From: a virus
DNA: 24,768 bases
IMG/VR virus record: IMGVR_UViG_3300042549_005655
Span: 1 to 24,768 of that record
Strand: one strand, 5' to 3'
Of this stretch, positions 6,842 to 15,405 are shown in pieces (position 1 is the stretch's first letter; each line of letters begins with the position of its first letter). The notes beneath the pieces were generated by a model. That model was not told where the DNA came from, did not search any database, and saw only the letters and a list, made by a program, of their open reading frames with translations. The position numbers and the translations under genes were made by a program.

Positions 6842-7138
6842 ATGTTAAGTAACTTAGCTTATTACAATAATGGTAAATATAAAACAAAATGTTACCATGG
6901 CAATGAAGGTAGTATATCAAACCTTACTTTATATAAAAAAACTTTTATTGGTTATATAGAAGTAGATTGTAAAGGATTAACTATTTCTAATTATATTAAC
7001 AAAAATAACTTAATAAAAGATATTGATTTTTATAATCAAAATAGTAAGGATGTTGATTATAAAAATAAAATGGTATTAATATATAACTTATTTATTATTA
7101 TGATTGGTATTTTTATTTTCTATAAAATTTTAAATTAG
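6842..7138 (+). CDS. C-terminally anchored hypothetical membrane protein
   Basis: A 98-aa protein with a polar, Asn/Tyr/Lys-rich N-terminal domain and one hydrophobic segment at about 76-96 (MVLIYNLFIIMIGIFIFYKI). The basic DYKNK just before it, and the absence of a signal peptide, suggest a tail-anchored protein with the main domain in the cytoplasm. It is the last gene of the plus-strand operon; its TAG stop (7136-7138) lies in the left arm of the terminator hairpin, and the last few codons overlap the 3' end of the convergent MuF-like gene. It is the third membrane protein of the cassette. Function unknown. Confidence 0.55.
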   Translation: MLSNLAYYNNGKYKTKCYHGNEGSISNLTLYKKTFIGYIEVDCKGLTISNYINKNNLIKDIDFYNQNSKDVDYKNKMVLIYNLFIIMIGIFIFYKILN

Positions 7139-8032
7139 GCTACTAATTAAGTAGCCTTTTTTATCTATTTCGGGAACTACCAACTCATCAACTGGCAATA
7201 TTTGATGCCTACAATTATAACCACCTCTATAAGTGTAAATTGTTTTTTCGTTTGTTTCGGGAATCCTTCCACCGCCTTTGTTTTTCTTAGTTTTACAACT
7301 TTCCCAAAGTGATGGAGTTTTACCCCAATATGCAACCTCTGATTTATGAAAATATCTACCAACACGTTCTAAACAGAAACATCTTGAGGTAATTTGCTTA
7401 CCGCCTTGATATAAAAACCATTCAAAATCTAAGTCATCAGTAACCGCTTTTATATAGTTACCTTGATATTGATATAAAGCATCATGAGTAATTTGAGATA
7501 CATACCTTTCCAGTCCTCCTAACTCTTTAGGTTGTCCTAAAATTTCAATCTTAAGTGATTGTTGCAACTCTTTATAAGACAAACCATTTACAACACTTTG
7601 ATTTAAAATGTTTTTAATTGGCGTTTCTAAAGCTTGTTTTAAACCAGCTTGTGTAAGGCTTTCAACTGTTGTTTCGATATTTAAAACACGTATTGCATCA
7701 TAAACTTTCTTTACTTCAAAACTTGTATTGATAGCTGAAAAATAAGTATTCATTAATGTTTGTACCTCATTAAATCCTTTTACATACTCATTTAATTTAT
7801 TGATGTAATCAGTATTTAAAACAATACTATCAATGTTTGAGTTTATTTTACTTACTTGTTTTAAGTTGTTTACGCTTGTTTTAATTGAATCTCCTGTACG
7901 GTCTAATTTAGTAATCTCATTTACTACATTATCGTAAATTTCTTTTTGAATACTATTAAGTGAGCCTTCAAACTTATTTGAAAACTCACTTATAACAGTA
8001 TCAATCTTTTCAATTATCTCCTCAGGTGTCAT
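7130..8032 (-). CDS. MuF-like minor head protein
   Basis: A 300-aa protein immediately after the portal, starting at a TAATG junction with it. The N-terminal two thirds are helical. The C-terminal third carries the typical MuF-family layout: a helix ITHDALYQYQGNYIKAV (181-197), then SRCFCLERVGRYFH (216-229), a glycine-rich stretch and finally YRGGYNCRHQILPV (268-281). C218, C220, H229, C246, C274 and H276 could bind a metal. MuF proteins are minor capsid components encoded next to the portal and are implicated in head assembly and early DNA delivery. There is no C-terminal toxin extension as in some family members. Its last codons overlap the convergent accessory operon and its terminator. 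Confidence 0.75.
   Translation of the reverse strand: MTPEEIIEKIDTVISEFSNKFEGSLNSIQKEIYDNVVNEITKLDRTGDSIKTSVNNLKQVSKINSNIDSIVLNTDYINKLNEYVKGFNEVQTLMNTYFSAINTSFEVKKVYDAIRVLNIETTVESLTQAGLKQALETPIKNILNQSVVNGLSYKELQQSLKIEILGQPKELGGLERYVSQITHDALYQYQGNYIKAVTDDLDFEWFLYQGGKQITSRCFCLERVGRYFHKSEVAYWGKTPSLWESCKTKKNKGGGRIPETNEKTIYTYRGGYNCRHQILPVDELVVPEIDKKGYLISSLI
7137..7162 (+). terminator. Terminator of the accessory operon at a convergent junction
   Basis: AGGCTACT (7137-7144) and AGTAGCCT (7150-7157) form a perfect 8-bp stem with a 5-nt loop, followed by Ts to 7162. It overlaps the stop of the plus-strand gene and lies within the last codons of the minus-strand MuF-like gene. It is a good plus-strand terminator; on the minus strand the following tract is weaker. 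Confidence 0.75.
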
Positions 8033-9765
8033 TATACTTGTGGCGTAGGTATTAACGTAGGTTTGTTAGCTTTCAAATACTCTTCTGCGTATTTATCTAC
8101 TATCTCAAATCTTTTCAGTAATGGTAACTCTTGAAAGTTTTTAATCTCCTCAAATGCTTTTGTAACAAACTGATTAATTAAATTATGAGTAATAATAGTT
8201 TTTTGGCTAACTCCTGTTGATTGCATTGTAAGTACATCATCTGAAGTTGCCCCACGTAAAGGGTCTAACTGAATAATATTTGTATGAAATGCTATTTGTC
8301 TAGGGTTACCTGCAAACTTTTTAGAAACATACGCCAATTCCATTTCTTCTAAAATAGAACTAGAAATACCGTTTTGTTTTGCTAATGCAATTTGTTGTTC
8401 TAATTCAGAAACTCCAACAATATCATAGTTTGTTGGTGTAGTAATGAATGGCAATTGATTATTCAACTCCTCACTACCTAAACCTAATAACACACCATAT
8501 CTTTGGTCATTTATAAACTTAATTATATTTTTAAATACAACTTGGCAAATATAATCAGCAACTTTAAATATAAATAAATTTGTTTGTTCCCAATCGTAAG
8601 CCTTAGATGTTCCGCTAGTATTCATCGGCATTTCTGACAAATGGCTCATGTTTACCGCATCATAACCACTATTAATAAGTTGTTTAATATCTTCGCTTAA
8701 AAACTTAATAGGGTCAAGATTTCTATCAATATATTTTTTTGGCGCCCAACTTGGTAGTGCATCTTCTCCACCTTTAGTAGGTCGAACCACCAAATCAGCA
8801 AATGTACTACTTTTTGCTATTCCTGTACCATCGCAATGACTACAAGTATGTCTAGTTATAGAGCTTCCTATTTTTTTCTCTATTTGCCCTTGACCGTTAC
8901 AATGCATACAAATTTGTTGCCCATAAATTGCACTTTCAAGGTATGTATGCATCTTAATACCTGCGTTTTTATCGGTATTTTCTACTAATGCTTGGTCAAA
9001 GTCTGGAACAATACCAGCAATAAAAGATTCATAAAGAAAGTTATCTTTTAAGTATTTTATTACTCCACCATTATAAATAAATGGTATGTAACCTGAGTTA
9101 TGAACCCAAATAATATCGGTATTATACTGTCCTTTTTCATTTTGAACTAACTTGTATAAATTAACTTTATCCCAAATAGTCCAAACTTTCTTTCCTTCTT
9201 TTAGAATCAATAAATCATAATCAATATACTGACAATCTTCAATACAATAATAGTAAGGCAAAGGCTCTACAAATTCACTTTCTTGTATTTCATAAATTTC
9301 TCCTTCAATAGCTTCGTGAATATGCTTTGGCATTGTAACTTGAACTCCATTTGCATCTTGCAAAAAGTTTTCAAAGTTGTAATTAAAGAACCAATTTTGA
9401 ATAGATTTGTATTTACCAAATCCTTTGGTTATATAATCGTAAATACCTTGTCCATCAGCTACTTTAGGACTTTCATTACCTTTTATAATTACAAAGTCAT
9501 TTGCTCGGCTAATTTTTGATAAAACAGAAGTTATTTTACTTGTACCTTTTTTAGTAATAGGTCTGTAAATCTTTGCTTTATATTCTTTAATCCAATCAGG
9601 CTCAGAAGGTTGATAAGATGTTAGTAATTCTGCAACATCCTCATATTTACCGCTAAAATGCTTTTTAAGTGCTTTGTAAAGTCTTATTTGCTCATCCCTT
9701 ACGTATGCATCATGATAGCGAGTAATATACTTATCAATGAAATCTTTAGAACCTATTTGTAACAT
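8032..9765 (-). CDS. Portal protein with a DnaJ-like zinc motif
   Basis: A 577-aa protein with the length and position of a portal (dodecameric DNA gate at the capsid vertex), directly before the MuF-like gene and upstream of scaffold and capsid. The N-terminal part has stretches common in such portals (RDEQIRLYKALKKHF, YKAKIYRPITKKGTSKI). The C-terminal part has long helices around EMPMNTSGTSKAYDWEQTN and EELNNQLPF. Residues 286-315 hold two CxxCxGxG motifs, CMHCNGQG (286-293) and CSHCDGTG (308-315), the signature of DnaJ cysteine-rich zinc repeats. I infer an inserted zinc-binding loop or knuckle. The rest of DnaJ (J domain, HPD) is absent. It is followed 1 nt-overlapping by MuF and preceded by the glycosyltransferase gene. 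Confidence 0.75.
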   Translation of the reverse strand: MLQIGSKDFIDKYITRYHDAYVRDEQIRLYKALKKHFSGKYEDVAELLTSYQPSEPDWIKEYKAKIYRPITKKGTSKITSVLSKISRANDFVIIKGNESPKVADGQGIYDYITKGFGKYKSIQNWFFNYNFENFLQDANGVQVTMPKHIHEAIEGEIYEIQESEFVEPLPYYYCIEDCQYIDYDLLILKEGKKVWTIWDKVNLYKLVQNEKGQYNTDIIWVHNSGYIPFIYNGGVIKYLKDNFLYESFIAGIVPDFDQALVENTDKNAGIKMHTYLESAIYGQQICMHCNGQGQIEKKIGSSITRHTCSHCDGTGIAKSSTFADLVVRPTKGGEDALPSWAPKKYIDRNLDPIKFLSEDIKQLINSGYDAVNMSHLSEMPMNTSGTSKAYDWEQTNLFIFKVADYICQVVFKNIIKFINDQRYGVLLGLGSEELNNQLPFITTPTNYDIVGVSELEQQIALAKQNGISSSILEEMELAYVSKKFAGNPRQIAFHTNIIQLDPLRGATSDDVLTMQSTGVSQKTIITHNLINQFVTKAFEEIKNFQELPLLKRFEIVDKYAEEYLKANKPTLIPTPQV

Positions 9766-9769
9766 AAAA

Positions 9770-10672
9770 TTAATGTTTTAGCCTTTCCTTTAAGAAATTA
9801 AATTTGTCAATCCAAACCCAACGTGAATTTGTCATAAATTTACCACTTCTTTGATAATATACCAACACAAGTGTATTATAGAAATTTTTTAATTCAGTTC
9901 CTAATCTATTACCAGCCATTGATACAAAGTAATAAGTTTCATAGAGTTTCTTTCTATCAACCAAATTAACTTGATTTGCACCTGCTGGATACCAAAATAT
10001 CGGCTGATATGGTTTTTCTTCTTTAACATTGTTTAACGCTAAAGATATGCTAAAAGCAAATTCATCGCCCATACCGTTCGCCCATTCTCTAGTACCAAAA
10101 TCCTTTTTTCTAAATCTTTCCTCCGCAGTTTCAAATATTGCCTTAGCTTTATTTGTTTTCTTAAAGTATAAGAAACTACTTTGAATATGATAAAAAATCG
10201 CATCTTTTTTAAACTTGAAATATTTATTTAAATCGTTAATACATTCCCCTTCTGCATTCCAAAATACACTACGTTCGCTAGTAATTGGGAATACATCATT
10301 TTCACTATAACAAGTAAATCCAAAGTCTTTATGCTTGAATTTCTCAAATAATGAATTAATATCTTGTTTTGGTAACCAAATAGAATCAACATCTAAAAAG
10401 ATTGTTTCTTCAAATGGACTAAACTCGTAAACCCTTGTCTTAGTGTAAACGTGTTGCTCTTTACCTTCAATTGTGTAAAAACTTGGTTCAAGTTCCGTAA
10501 AGCTATCAAAATAACTTTTTTGTAATTCTGTTAAACCTGTTAAATTACCCTTTGTATGTACTAAGTGTATTAAAATAGCCTTATCGCATTGTTTCAACGA
10601 TAAGGCTAAATTAAATGCCATCTTAGGGTAATTAGTATGTCCTGTTGCTACTAATATTATCCCTCTTTTCAT
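9770..10672 (-). CDS. GT-A type glycosyltransferase with DXD motif
   Basis: A 300-aa protein beginning with a Rossmann-like strand (KRGIILVATGHTNYPKMAFN) and carrying ETIFLDVDSIWLP, in which D94-V-D96 is the DXD motif that binds the metal and the nucleotide sugar in GT-A enzymes. GDEFAFSISLAL around residue 204 and IFWYPAG further on resemble acceptor or base regions of GT8-like enzymes. It probably transfers a sugar from a nucleotide sugar in the cytoplasm. It lies between a probable tail tube gene and the portal, all in the same direction with 4-5 nt gaps, so it is expressed with virion genes. Glycosylation of a virion protein is one reading; modification of host surface glycans is another. 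Acceptor unknown. Confidence 0.7.
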   Translation of the reverse strand: MKRGIILVATGHTNYPKMAFNLALSLKQCDKAILIHLVHTKGNLTGLTELQKSYFDSFTELEPSFYTIEGKEQHVYTKTRVYEFSPFEETIFLDVDSIWLPKQDINSLFEKFKHKDFGFTCYSENDVFPITSERSVFWNAEGECINDLNKYFKFKKDAIFYHIQSSFLYFKKTNKAKAIFETAEERFRKKDFGTREWANGMGDEFAFSISLALNNVKEEKPYQPIFWYPAGANQVNLVDRKKLYETYYFVSMAGNRLGTELKNFYNTLVLVYYQRSGKFMTNSRWVWIDKFNFLKERLKH

Positions 10673-10677
10673 GTTGC

Positions 10678-11202
10678 TTAATTAAATATTCCTGCTGGTG
10701 CTGGATATGAAATAGCCATATTTTCATTAGTCCATTTACACATAACCTCATAAGTTACTACATCTGTAGTATTTTCAGTTATTGCTTCTTTTGCAGATAA
10801 TGATAACGGAGCATCAGTATTGTAAATTTTAGTTTCAGTTCTATACCATAAAACATAGTTTTTGGCATTTTTAGTGAAATTATTATACCAAACCTCATTA
10901 TTTTGAGTAGTATTTGGGTCAAAGTAGTTTAAGGTATGGATTCTACCTGTAAACTCCGTTGCTTCGTCACCGAAACCAGCACCCTCAGAAACTGCTCCAC
11001 CATCGTAATTACCACGTACTTGTGGAATTATAATAGCATCGCCACTAGCAATTAAAGCATTCCATTCTGAAGCATCAGTTGGGTCTAAAATTGTTGAATT
11101 TTTATTTACAAAAGCAACCGAGCGAACACGCCCTAATTCTTTTGGTAAACATGCAAGAACTTCGTAAACGCCTTGCTCTACGCAATTGTCATAAACACTC
11201 AT
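10678..11202 (-). CDS. Probable major tail tube protein
   Basis: A 174-aa beta-rich protein with the pattern AIIIPQVRGNYDGG (residues 75-88), a glycine-rich EGAGFGDEATEF and a mid-section YVLWYRTETKIY. The C-terminus ends with TYEVMCKWTNENMAISYPAP. The length, composition and absence of catalytic motifs fit a tube-forming protein, and I associate this pattern with a structural family frequent in Bacteroidetes siphophages (recollection, not a search). No other gene in the tail block is a better tube candidate, although a tube gene usually sits before the tape measure gene, not after it. It could instead be a head decoration or another structural protein. Confidence 0.45.
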   Translation of the reverse strand: MSVYDNCVEQGVYEVLACLPKELGRVRSVAFVNKNSTILDPTDASEWNALIASGDAIIIPQVRGNYDGGAVSEGAGFGDEATEFTGRIHTLNYFDPNTTQNNEVWYNNFTKNAKNYVLWYRTETKIYNTDAPLSLSAKEAITENTTDVVTYEVMCKWTNENMAISYPAPAGIFN

Positions 11203-11214
11203 TTGTATATTAAT

Positions 11215-11940
11215 TTAACAGTTTGAATTTTGATAATTAAATATTGTTTTATAAATCTTTGATTTACATTGCATTAGACTATAAAGTTTTACAAACGTAG
11301 GAACAAAGTTTTCACAAATATAAGGAACTCCATCAATATTGCAATAATCGTGAATACTAATAAAATTTAGTCTTTCAAGTTCGTATTTTGGTAGTGATGC
11401 AGTTGATATAGTTTCAACATCTTGTAATGATGCTGAAAGCCTTATTTTAGTATTATTCGAATCTATGTAAACAGTTTCTTCAACTGGATATTCATTTTCA
11501 TCAAAGGTAAATTGAGTATAAGCGTAACCTTTCCAACCAGCATACGAAACACCATCTATCATTTCATTATTTGAGTACTCAAACTCATGTATATTTTGCC
11601 AATAATCAGCAATTACAAAATGCTCAGAAACTCCTAAAATAATAGGCTCTAATGGGTCTGTAGTGGTTTGAGTATTTTGATAAATCATTGCATACAATTG
11701 CCTATTATAGTAAGCATCTTGTAAGTTTAAATCGATTTTAACTGTATATCTACCTGTACTGAAAGAAGTCATTACCCACTCAGTTAAACAAGTTCCATCG
11801 CAATCAAACCACCCTAGAATAGGAGTTGATACATCGGTTTGAATTTGCATAGCAAACCAACCCCAAGATGGAAACTTTTGTTCGTAAGGTGGTCTTGTTT
11901 CCCCTCTTTGTCCTTGATATTTATACAGAGTTTCAACCAT
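11215..11940 (-). CDS. Putative tail-tip structural protein
   Basis: A 241-aa protein rich in aromatic residues and predicted strands. It has a WGWFAMQIQTD / ILGWFDCDGTCL stretch (residues about 26-52) that reads like a beta-sandwich, and several cysteines (CDGTC, CNIDGVPYIC, C-terminal NSNC). It begins at TAATG with the upstream gene and lies 12 nt before the tail tube candidate. No family recognised with confidence; a distal tail or baseplate component is inferred from being in the run of genes downstream of the tape measure. Confidence 0.5.
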   Translation of the reverse strand: MVETLYKYQGQRGETRPPYEQKFPSWGWFAMQIQTDVSTPILGWFDCDGTCLTEWVMTSFSTGRYTVKIDLNLQDAYYNRQLYAMIYQNTQTTTDPLEPIILGVSEHFVIADYWQNIHEFEYSNNEMIDGVSYAGWKGYAYTQFTFDENEYPVEETVYIDSNNTKIRLSASLQDVETISTASLPKYELERLNFISIHDYCNIDGVPYICENFVPTFVKLYSLMQCKSKIYKTIFNYQNSNC

Positions 11941-12839
11941 TATGCAGAATAGTTTTTAGCTATGTAGTTAATGTTAAAGTAAAAATAAACATCCTTATTT
12001 AATGCTATAGTATTATTCCCATTAAGTTGTAATACTAATTGAGTAGTAGTGTTAAAATATGCAAAACCTGTTAGTATTTGGTCAACTGTTGTAGAACTTG
12101 AATTGTAAACTACCCCTGTAATTGGGAATATAGCATTAATATTTGAAAGTTCTCCCACTTGATTAGCACTTTCATAATTAGGGTCTAAATCAACATACAA
12201 ATCTATTTTTTTATCAGTTAAATTTTGGCTCGAATTAAAAACAGAAACACCTCCATTAATACTAACTTTTTTACCTATTTTAGAGCCTTGCATTTGAAAC
12301 TCAATACCACTAACACCACTTAATCCACCAGCATTTATATTAGTAAATATATCTGTTTGAGTGTCATCAAATATCAAACTACCATAAACGTAATCATTTC
12401 TTAGTTGATATGTGTAAGGCACAATTACCCAATCTGAAATTAATGTAGTATCTGCAATATTATTATTAAATGTTACTCTACCAACTAAATTAGTTGATGT
12501 TGTTCCACTTTCAATATTGACAATGAAAAATTTTGAAGGATTAGCTAAAGAAAAGAATTTTACAGTTTGATTTGCATTACCTACATATGAACTGTGTATT
12601 GTAGTAAAGTTATAATCTTCACCAATTAACATGGTTGATAGTGAAAATGATGCTCCTGTATATTTCGCAATATTCTCAGGGTTAGCATATTCTACATCAA
12701 AATCAGTTGAACTACTCTTAACTAATCTTTGTCCGATTGTACCACCAGCAAATTCATTAACTGCATCTACTAAATTATCATTTTTAGTTTTAATTGCACT
12801 CCACAAATCGGATGTTAACCATTTTGTTAATAAAGCCAT
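11940..12839 (-). CDS. Putative tail appendage / fibre-like protein
   Basis: A 299-aa protein with a helical N-terminus (MALLTKWLTSDLWSAIKTKN), then GGTIGQRLVKSSSTDFDVEY (residues 32-51), a pattern often found near the N-termini of phage fibre or appendage proteins. A long beta-rich, Ser/Thr/Asn-rich body follows, with repeated predicted strands such as FFIVNIESGTTSTNLVGRVT and KKVSINGGVSVFNSSQNLT. It has no enzymatic motif. It follows the SprB-repeat protein by 1 nt and precedes the next gene at TAATG, so it probably forms part of the same tail-tip assembly. A receptor-binding role is possible but not shown. Confidence 0.5.
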   Translation of the reverse strand: MALLTKWLTSDLWSAIKTKNDNLVDAVNEFAGGTIGQRLVKSSSTDFDVEYANPENIAKYTGASFSLSTMLIGEDYNFTTIHSSYVGNANQTVKFFSLANPSKFFIVNIESGTTSTNLVGRVTFNNNIADTTLISDWVIVPYTYQLRNDYVYGSLIFDDTQTDIFTNINAGGLSGVSGIEFQMQGSKIGKKVSINGGVSVFNSSQNLTDKKIDLYVDLDPNYESANQVGELSNINAIFPITGVVYNSSSTTVDQILTGFAYFNTTTQLVLQLNGNNTIALNKDVYFYFNINYIAKNYSA

Positions 12840-12840
12840 T

Positions 12841-13221
12841 TTATATAAAGTCGTCTAATGTACAATTTAAGAAATTTTCTAATCTTTTATTTGTGTCGAT
12901 TATATCTTGTAAAGTTGAACCACTATACAACCCACAATCAACATTTTCATAAAGAAACTTACTAACCCAACCTAAATTATTGAATTGGTCTTTAACAGTA
13001 ATAACGTATTTACCAACCCCTAAGCCTGCAAATACATTACTAGTCTGAAATGTTTTACCATTGTCAATAGAATATAAATATGGTTGCCTTCCACCTGTAA
13101 CTGCAATAGTTATTACACCATCATTTAAGTTACTAACTGGATTTATAGCACTAAATACCGTAACATTAAGCACGTTATTAGCGATAAATTTACAACCATT
13201 TAATTTAGAAATATAAATCAT
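12841..13221 (-). CDS. Small tail protein with a SprB-like repeat
   Basis: A 126-aa protein. Residues about 33-82 match the plan of the SprB repeat: NDGVITIAVTGGRQPYLYS, then DNGKTFQ, a short variable part, then GVGKYVITVKDQFNN (consensus idea: DG-x-I-x-(I/V)-x-V-x-GG-x-x-PY-x-Y-S-x-D-x-G ... L-x-x-G-x-Y-x-V-x-V-x-D). In Flavobacterium these beta-sandwich repeats occur many times in SprB, the cell-surface gliding adhesin; here only one copy is present, with a C-terminal helical tail (STLQDIIDTNKRLENFLN). It lies directly downstream of the large distal tail gene, so it may decorate the tail tip. Binding to host surface is an inference. Confidence 0.65.
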   Translation of the reverse strand: MIYISKLNGCKFIANNVLNVTVFSAINPVSNLNDGVITIAVTGGRQPYLYSIDNGKTFQTSNVFAGLGVGKYVITVKDQFNNLGWVSKFLYENVDCGLYSGSTLQDIIDTNKRLENFLNCTLDDFI

Positions 13222-13224
13222 AAT

Positions 13225-15405
13225 CTATTCAACATAGTCACATTCAACATAATCAGATTCTACATATTCCATATTGCACTCATCCGAATCAACGAAAGAT
13301 TTAAGCAATTGTATGTTAGCTAGTCCTTTTTGTGGATTATACTCCAAATTTAAAATAAATCCTTGAATAATTGTATTGTTTACTGAATTAACTTTTATTT
13401 CTGCATTTGTTGCTGACTTTATTGTCTTATAGTTAGTCCAACTTAAAGGTGCTTCAAATATTACTGTGTAAGGCTCAAACAAAGGTTTATTTGCAGTATT
13501 GTATTCTTCATTAAATATTAAATCGTCATTTTCAGTTAATAATTGCTTTTCAAAATTATTACTACATAAACTATTTAACTTTGTACTCATTAAATAATTC
13601 TTTGTAGCCGATGCAAACGTAGATTTAGATCCTGCAAGTTTACAATAAGCACCCGAAAACTGTTTGTTATGAAGTAATAAATTTCTTACAGGACTTAATC
13701 GCAAATTGTACGATGTTTCTGGACTAAGAATATTATTAACTTCTATAAAGTTTTCATTCTTTTCAGCAAGGTTTAATTCACTTGGTATGCCATCAAAATC
13801 AACCGTTCTTTTTGTTGCAATAATGAAAATATCATTATCAAATTTCCAATCGCTTGTACTTGTTGTTTTGTATTGTTGCCTTCTAGTAAACTCAATAGCG
13901 TAATGGTCTGCAATGCCACTAGAAACTGCTAAATACTCATTTTTTATCTGAGTTATTGGCGTGTTGTATTCTCGCATGGTTGCAAAACCATCTAATGTAT
14001 TTGCTTTGTCCGTTCCTTCCTCTGTACCATCTTTAGCGTAACCAATTTTTATAGTATTGTAAATATAATCTTGTTGCATTTCAATTACTCTACTTCTAAT
14101 TGTATTGAATTGAATTACAACCTCATTACGGTTATAAAAATACTCTACTGGCTCAATAACTACTAATCCATCTTCAAAACCTATTCCTAAATTAAAGACA
14201 GGTTGAACTGCATCAAATAAAGCTTTAAAGCTTGTGAAAAATGGCTTTTCTTCAAACTTTCTAACACTTAAGCCATTGGTTAAAGAAGTAAACGAACCGC
14301 AACCATTTTGTAAATATCCAATATCCTTTCTTCCAAAGAAATCAGATTTAAACTTATTTGCTCCAAATAGTTGCTCCGTTGCTTTGTCGAATGCTTCATG
14401 TATAAGTACTGTTTTGGCGGTGCTTGAATCGGTTAATGTTATAGCTTCAATGTTTAAAAATGAAGGGTTTGTAAATGTTGTAATGAAATTACTTGTTAAT
14501 GGAAACCCACTTATAGTAGTATAATTTGCTAAAACAAAAGCAATTTTTACTTCATCATTTTCATTCAATGATAAAACAAAAGAATCATTATAATCAATGG
14601 CTTGTGTTATTGTACCACCTCCTGTACTAGTTTTAGAACCATAATTTATTAAAGGTGTTGCAGTACCTCCATTTATTTGTATAGTTAATTGTAAATTAAA
14701 ATTCCTTTGTTTACTTGAAAAGTTTTGAAATTGTCCGTTAAAATCAAAAGTAAATGTATAATCACTTGTGAATTTAGCTTTAAATATTTTACCAACTGCC
14801 CCCCATGATTCTGCTGGACTTGTTTGTAAATCTTCAAAAGCACTTTCTAAATCATCTGTATTTATAACAATAGGAGGAACTATAAATAAAGTTTTTAACT
14901 CATTTGTAGTATATTCAGCTATTGTTGGAACGCTTAAACTACTTTGAATAAAATTAGATGTCAATACAATAGCTTTACTATGTAAAGTCATTTCGTTAAT
15001 ATCCGTACCGTCAAACAAATCAAACTTCTTATCCATATTATTGAATAAAGTCAATGATTCATTTTGTTCCTCAAAGTTTAACGTACAACTACAAAAATTC
15101 CCCTCTTTTATACTGAAATTAGAGAAGTTACCTTTACCTGTAAATACTTCTTCAAACTCTAAGTTTTCAGCACATTGTACACTAATTTTTAAGCTAATAT
15201 TTGCTAATATACCAAGTGTTTCAAATAGATTTCTGAGTAATAAATAACCATTACCTATAAACTCTAAATCGTTAGTATACTCATAAAAAATGCCATGATA
15301 TTTCTTATCTCTTTTAACTTTAATAGCCGAAACATCCCAACCTATTGGCTCGGATATTTCAGTACTATTATTGTCTTGGTCTATTAACTCAAATTTATAT
15401 TTCAT
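13225..15405 (-). CDS. Large distal tail / baseplate hub-type protein
   Basis: A 726-aa protein starting at TAATG right after the tape measure gene, the usual place for a distal-tail or tail-associated hub protein. The N-terminal ~120 residues (KYKFELIDQDNNSTEISEP, IKVKRDKKYHGIFYEYT) are beta-rich and look like a tail-joining domain. The middle contains IGFEDGLVVIEPVEYFYNR (roughly residues 410-430), a strand arrangement similar to hub domains. The extreme C-terminus holds a short acidic repeat, YVESDYVECDYVE. I see no lysozyme or peptidase motif. The protein type is familiar from Bacteroidetes siphophages, but the exact role is inferred from position and size. Confidence 0.6.
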   Translation of the reverse strand: MKYKFELIDQDNNSTEISEPIGWDVSAIKVKRDKKYHGIFYEYTNDLEFIGNGYLLLRNLFETLGILANISLKISVQCAENLEFEEVFTGKGNFSNFSIKEGNFCSCTLNFEEQNESLTLFNNMDKKFDLFDGTDINEMTLHSKAIVLTSNFIQSSLSVPTIAEYTTNELKTLFIVPPIVINTDDLESAFEDLQTSPAESWGAVGKIFKAKFTSDYTFTFDFNGQFQNFSSKQRNFNLQLTIQINGGTATPLINYGSKTSTGGGTITQAIDYNDSFVLSLNENDEVKIAFVLANYTTISGFPLTSNFITTFTNPSFLNIEAITLTDSSTAKTVLIHEAFDKATEQLFGANKFKSDFFGRKDIGYLQNGCGSFTSLTNGLSVRKFEEKPFFTSFKALFDAVQPVFNLGIGFEDGLVVIEPVEYFYNRNEVVIQFNTIRSRVIEMQQDYIYNTIKIGYAKDGTEEGTDKANTLDGFATMREYNTPITQIKNEYLAVSSGIADHYAIEFTRRQQYKTTSTSDWKFDNDIFIIATKRTVDFDGIPSELNLAEKNENFIEVNNILSPETSYNLRLSPVRNLLLHNKQFSGAYCKLAGSKSTFASATKNYLMSTKLNSLCSNNFEKQLLTENDDLIFNEEYNTANKPLFEPYTVIFEAPLSWTNYKTIKSATNAEIKVNSVNNTIIQGFILNLEYNPQKGLANIQLLKSFVDSDECNMEYVESDYVECDYVE

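Noticed and set aside
7130-8032. Polymorphic toxin fused to MuF
   Set aside because: The protein ends 19 residues after the GYNCRHQILPV motif, leaving no room for a toxin domain.
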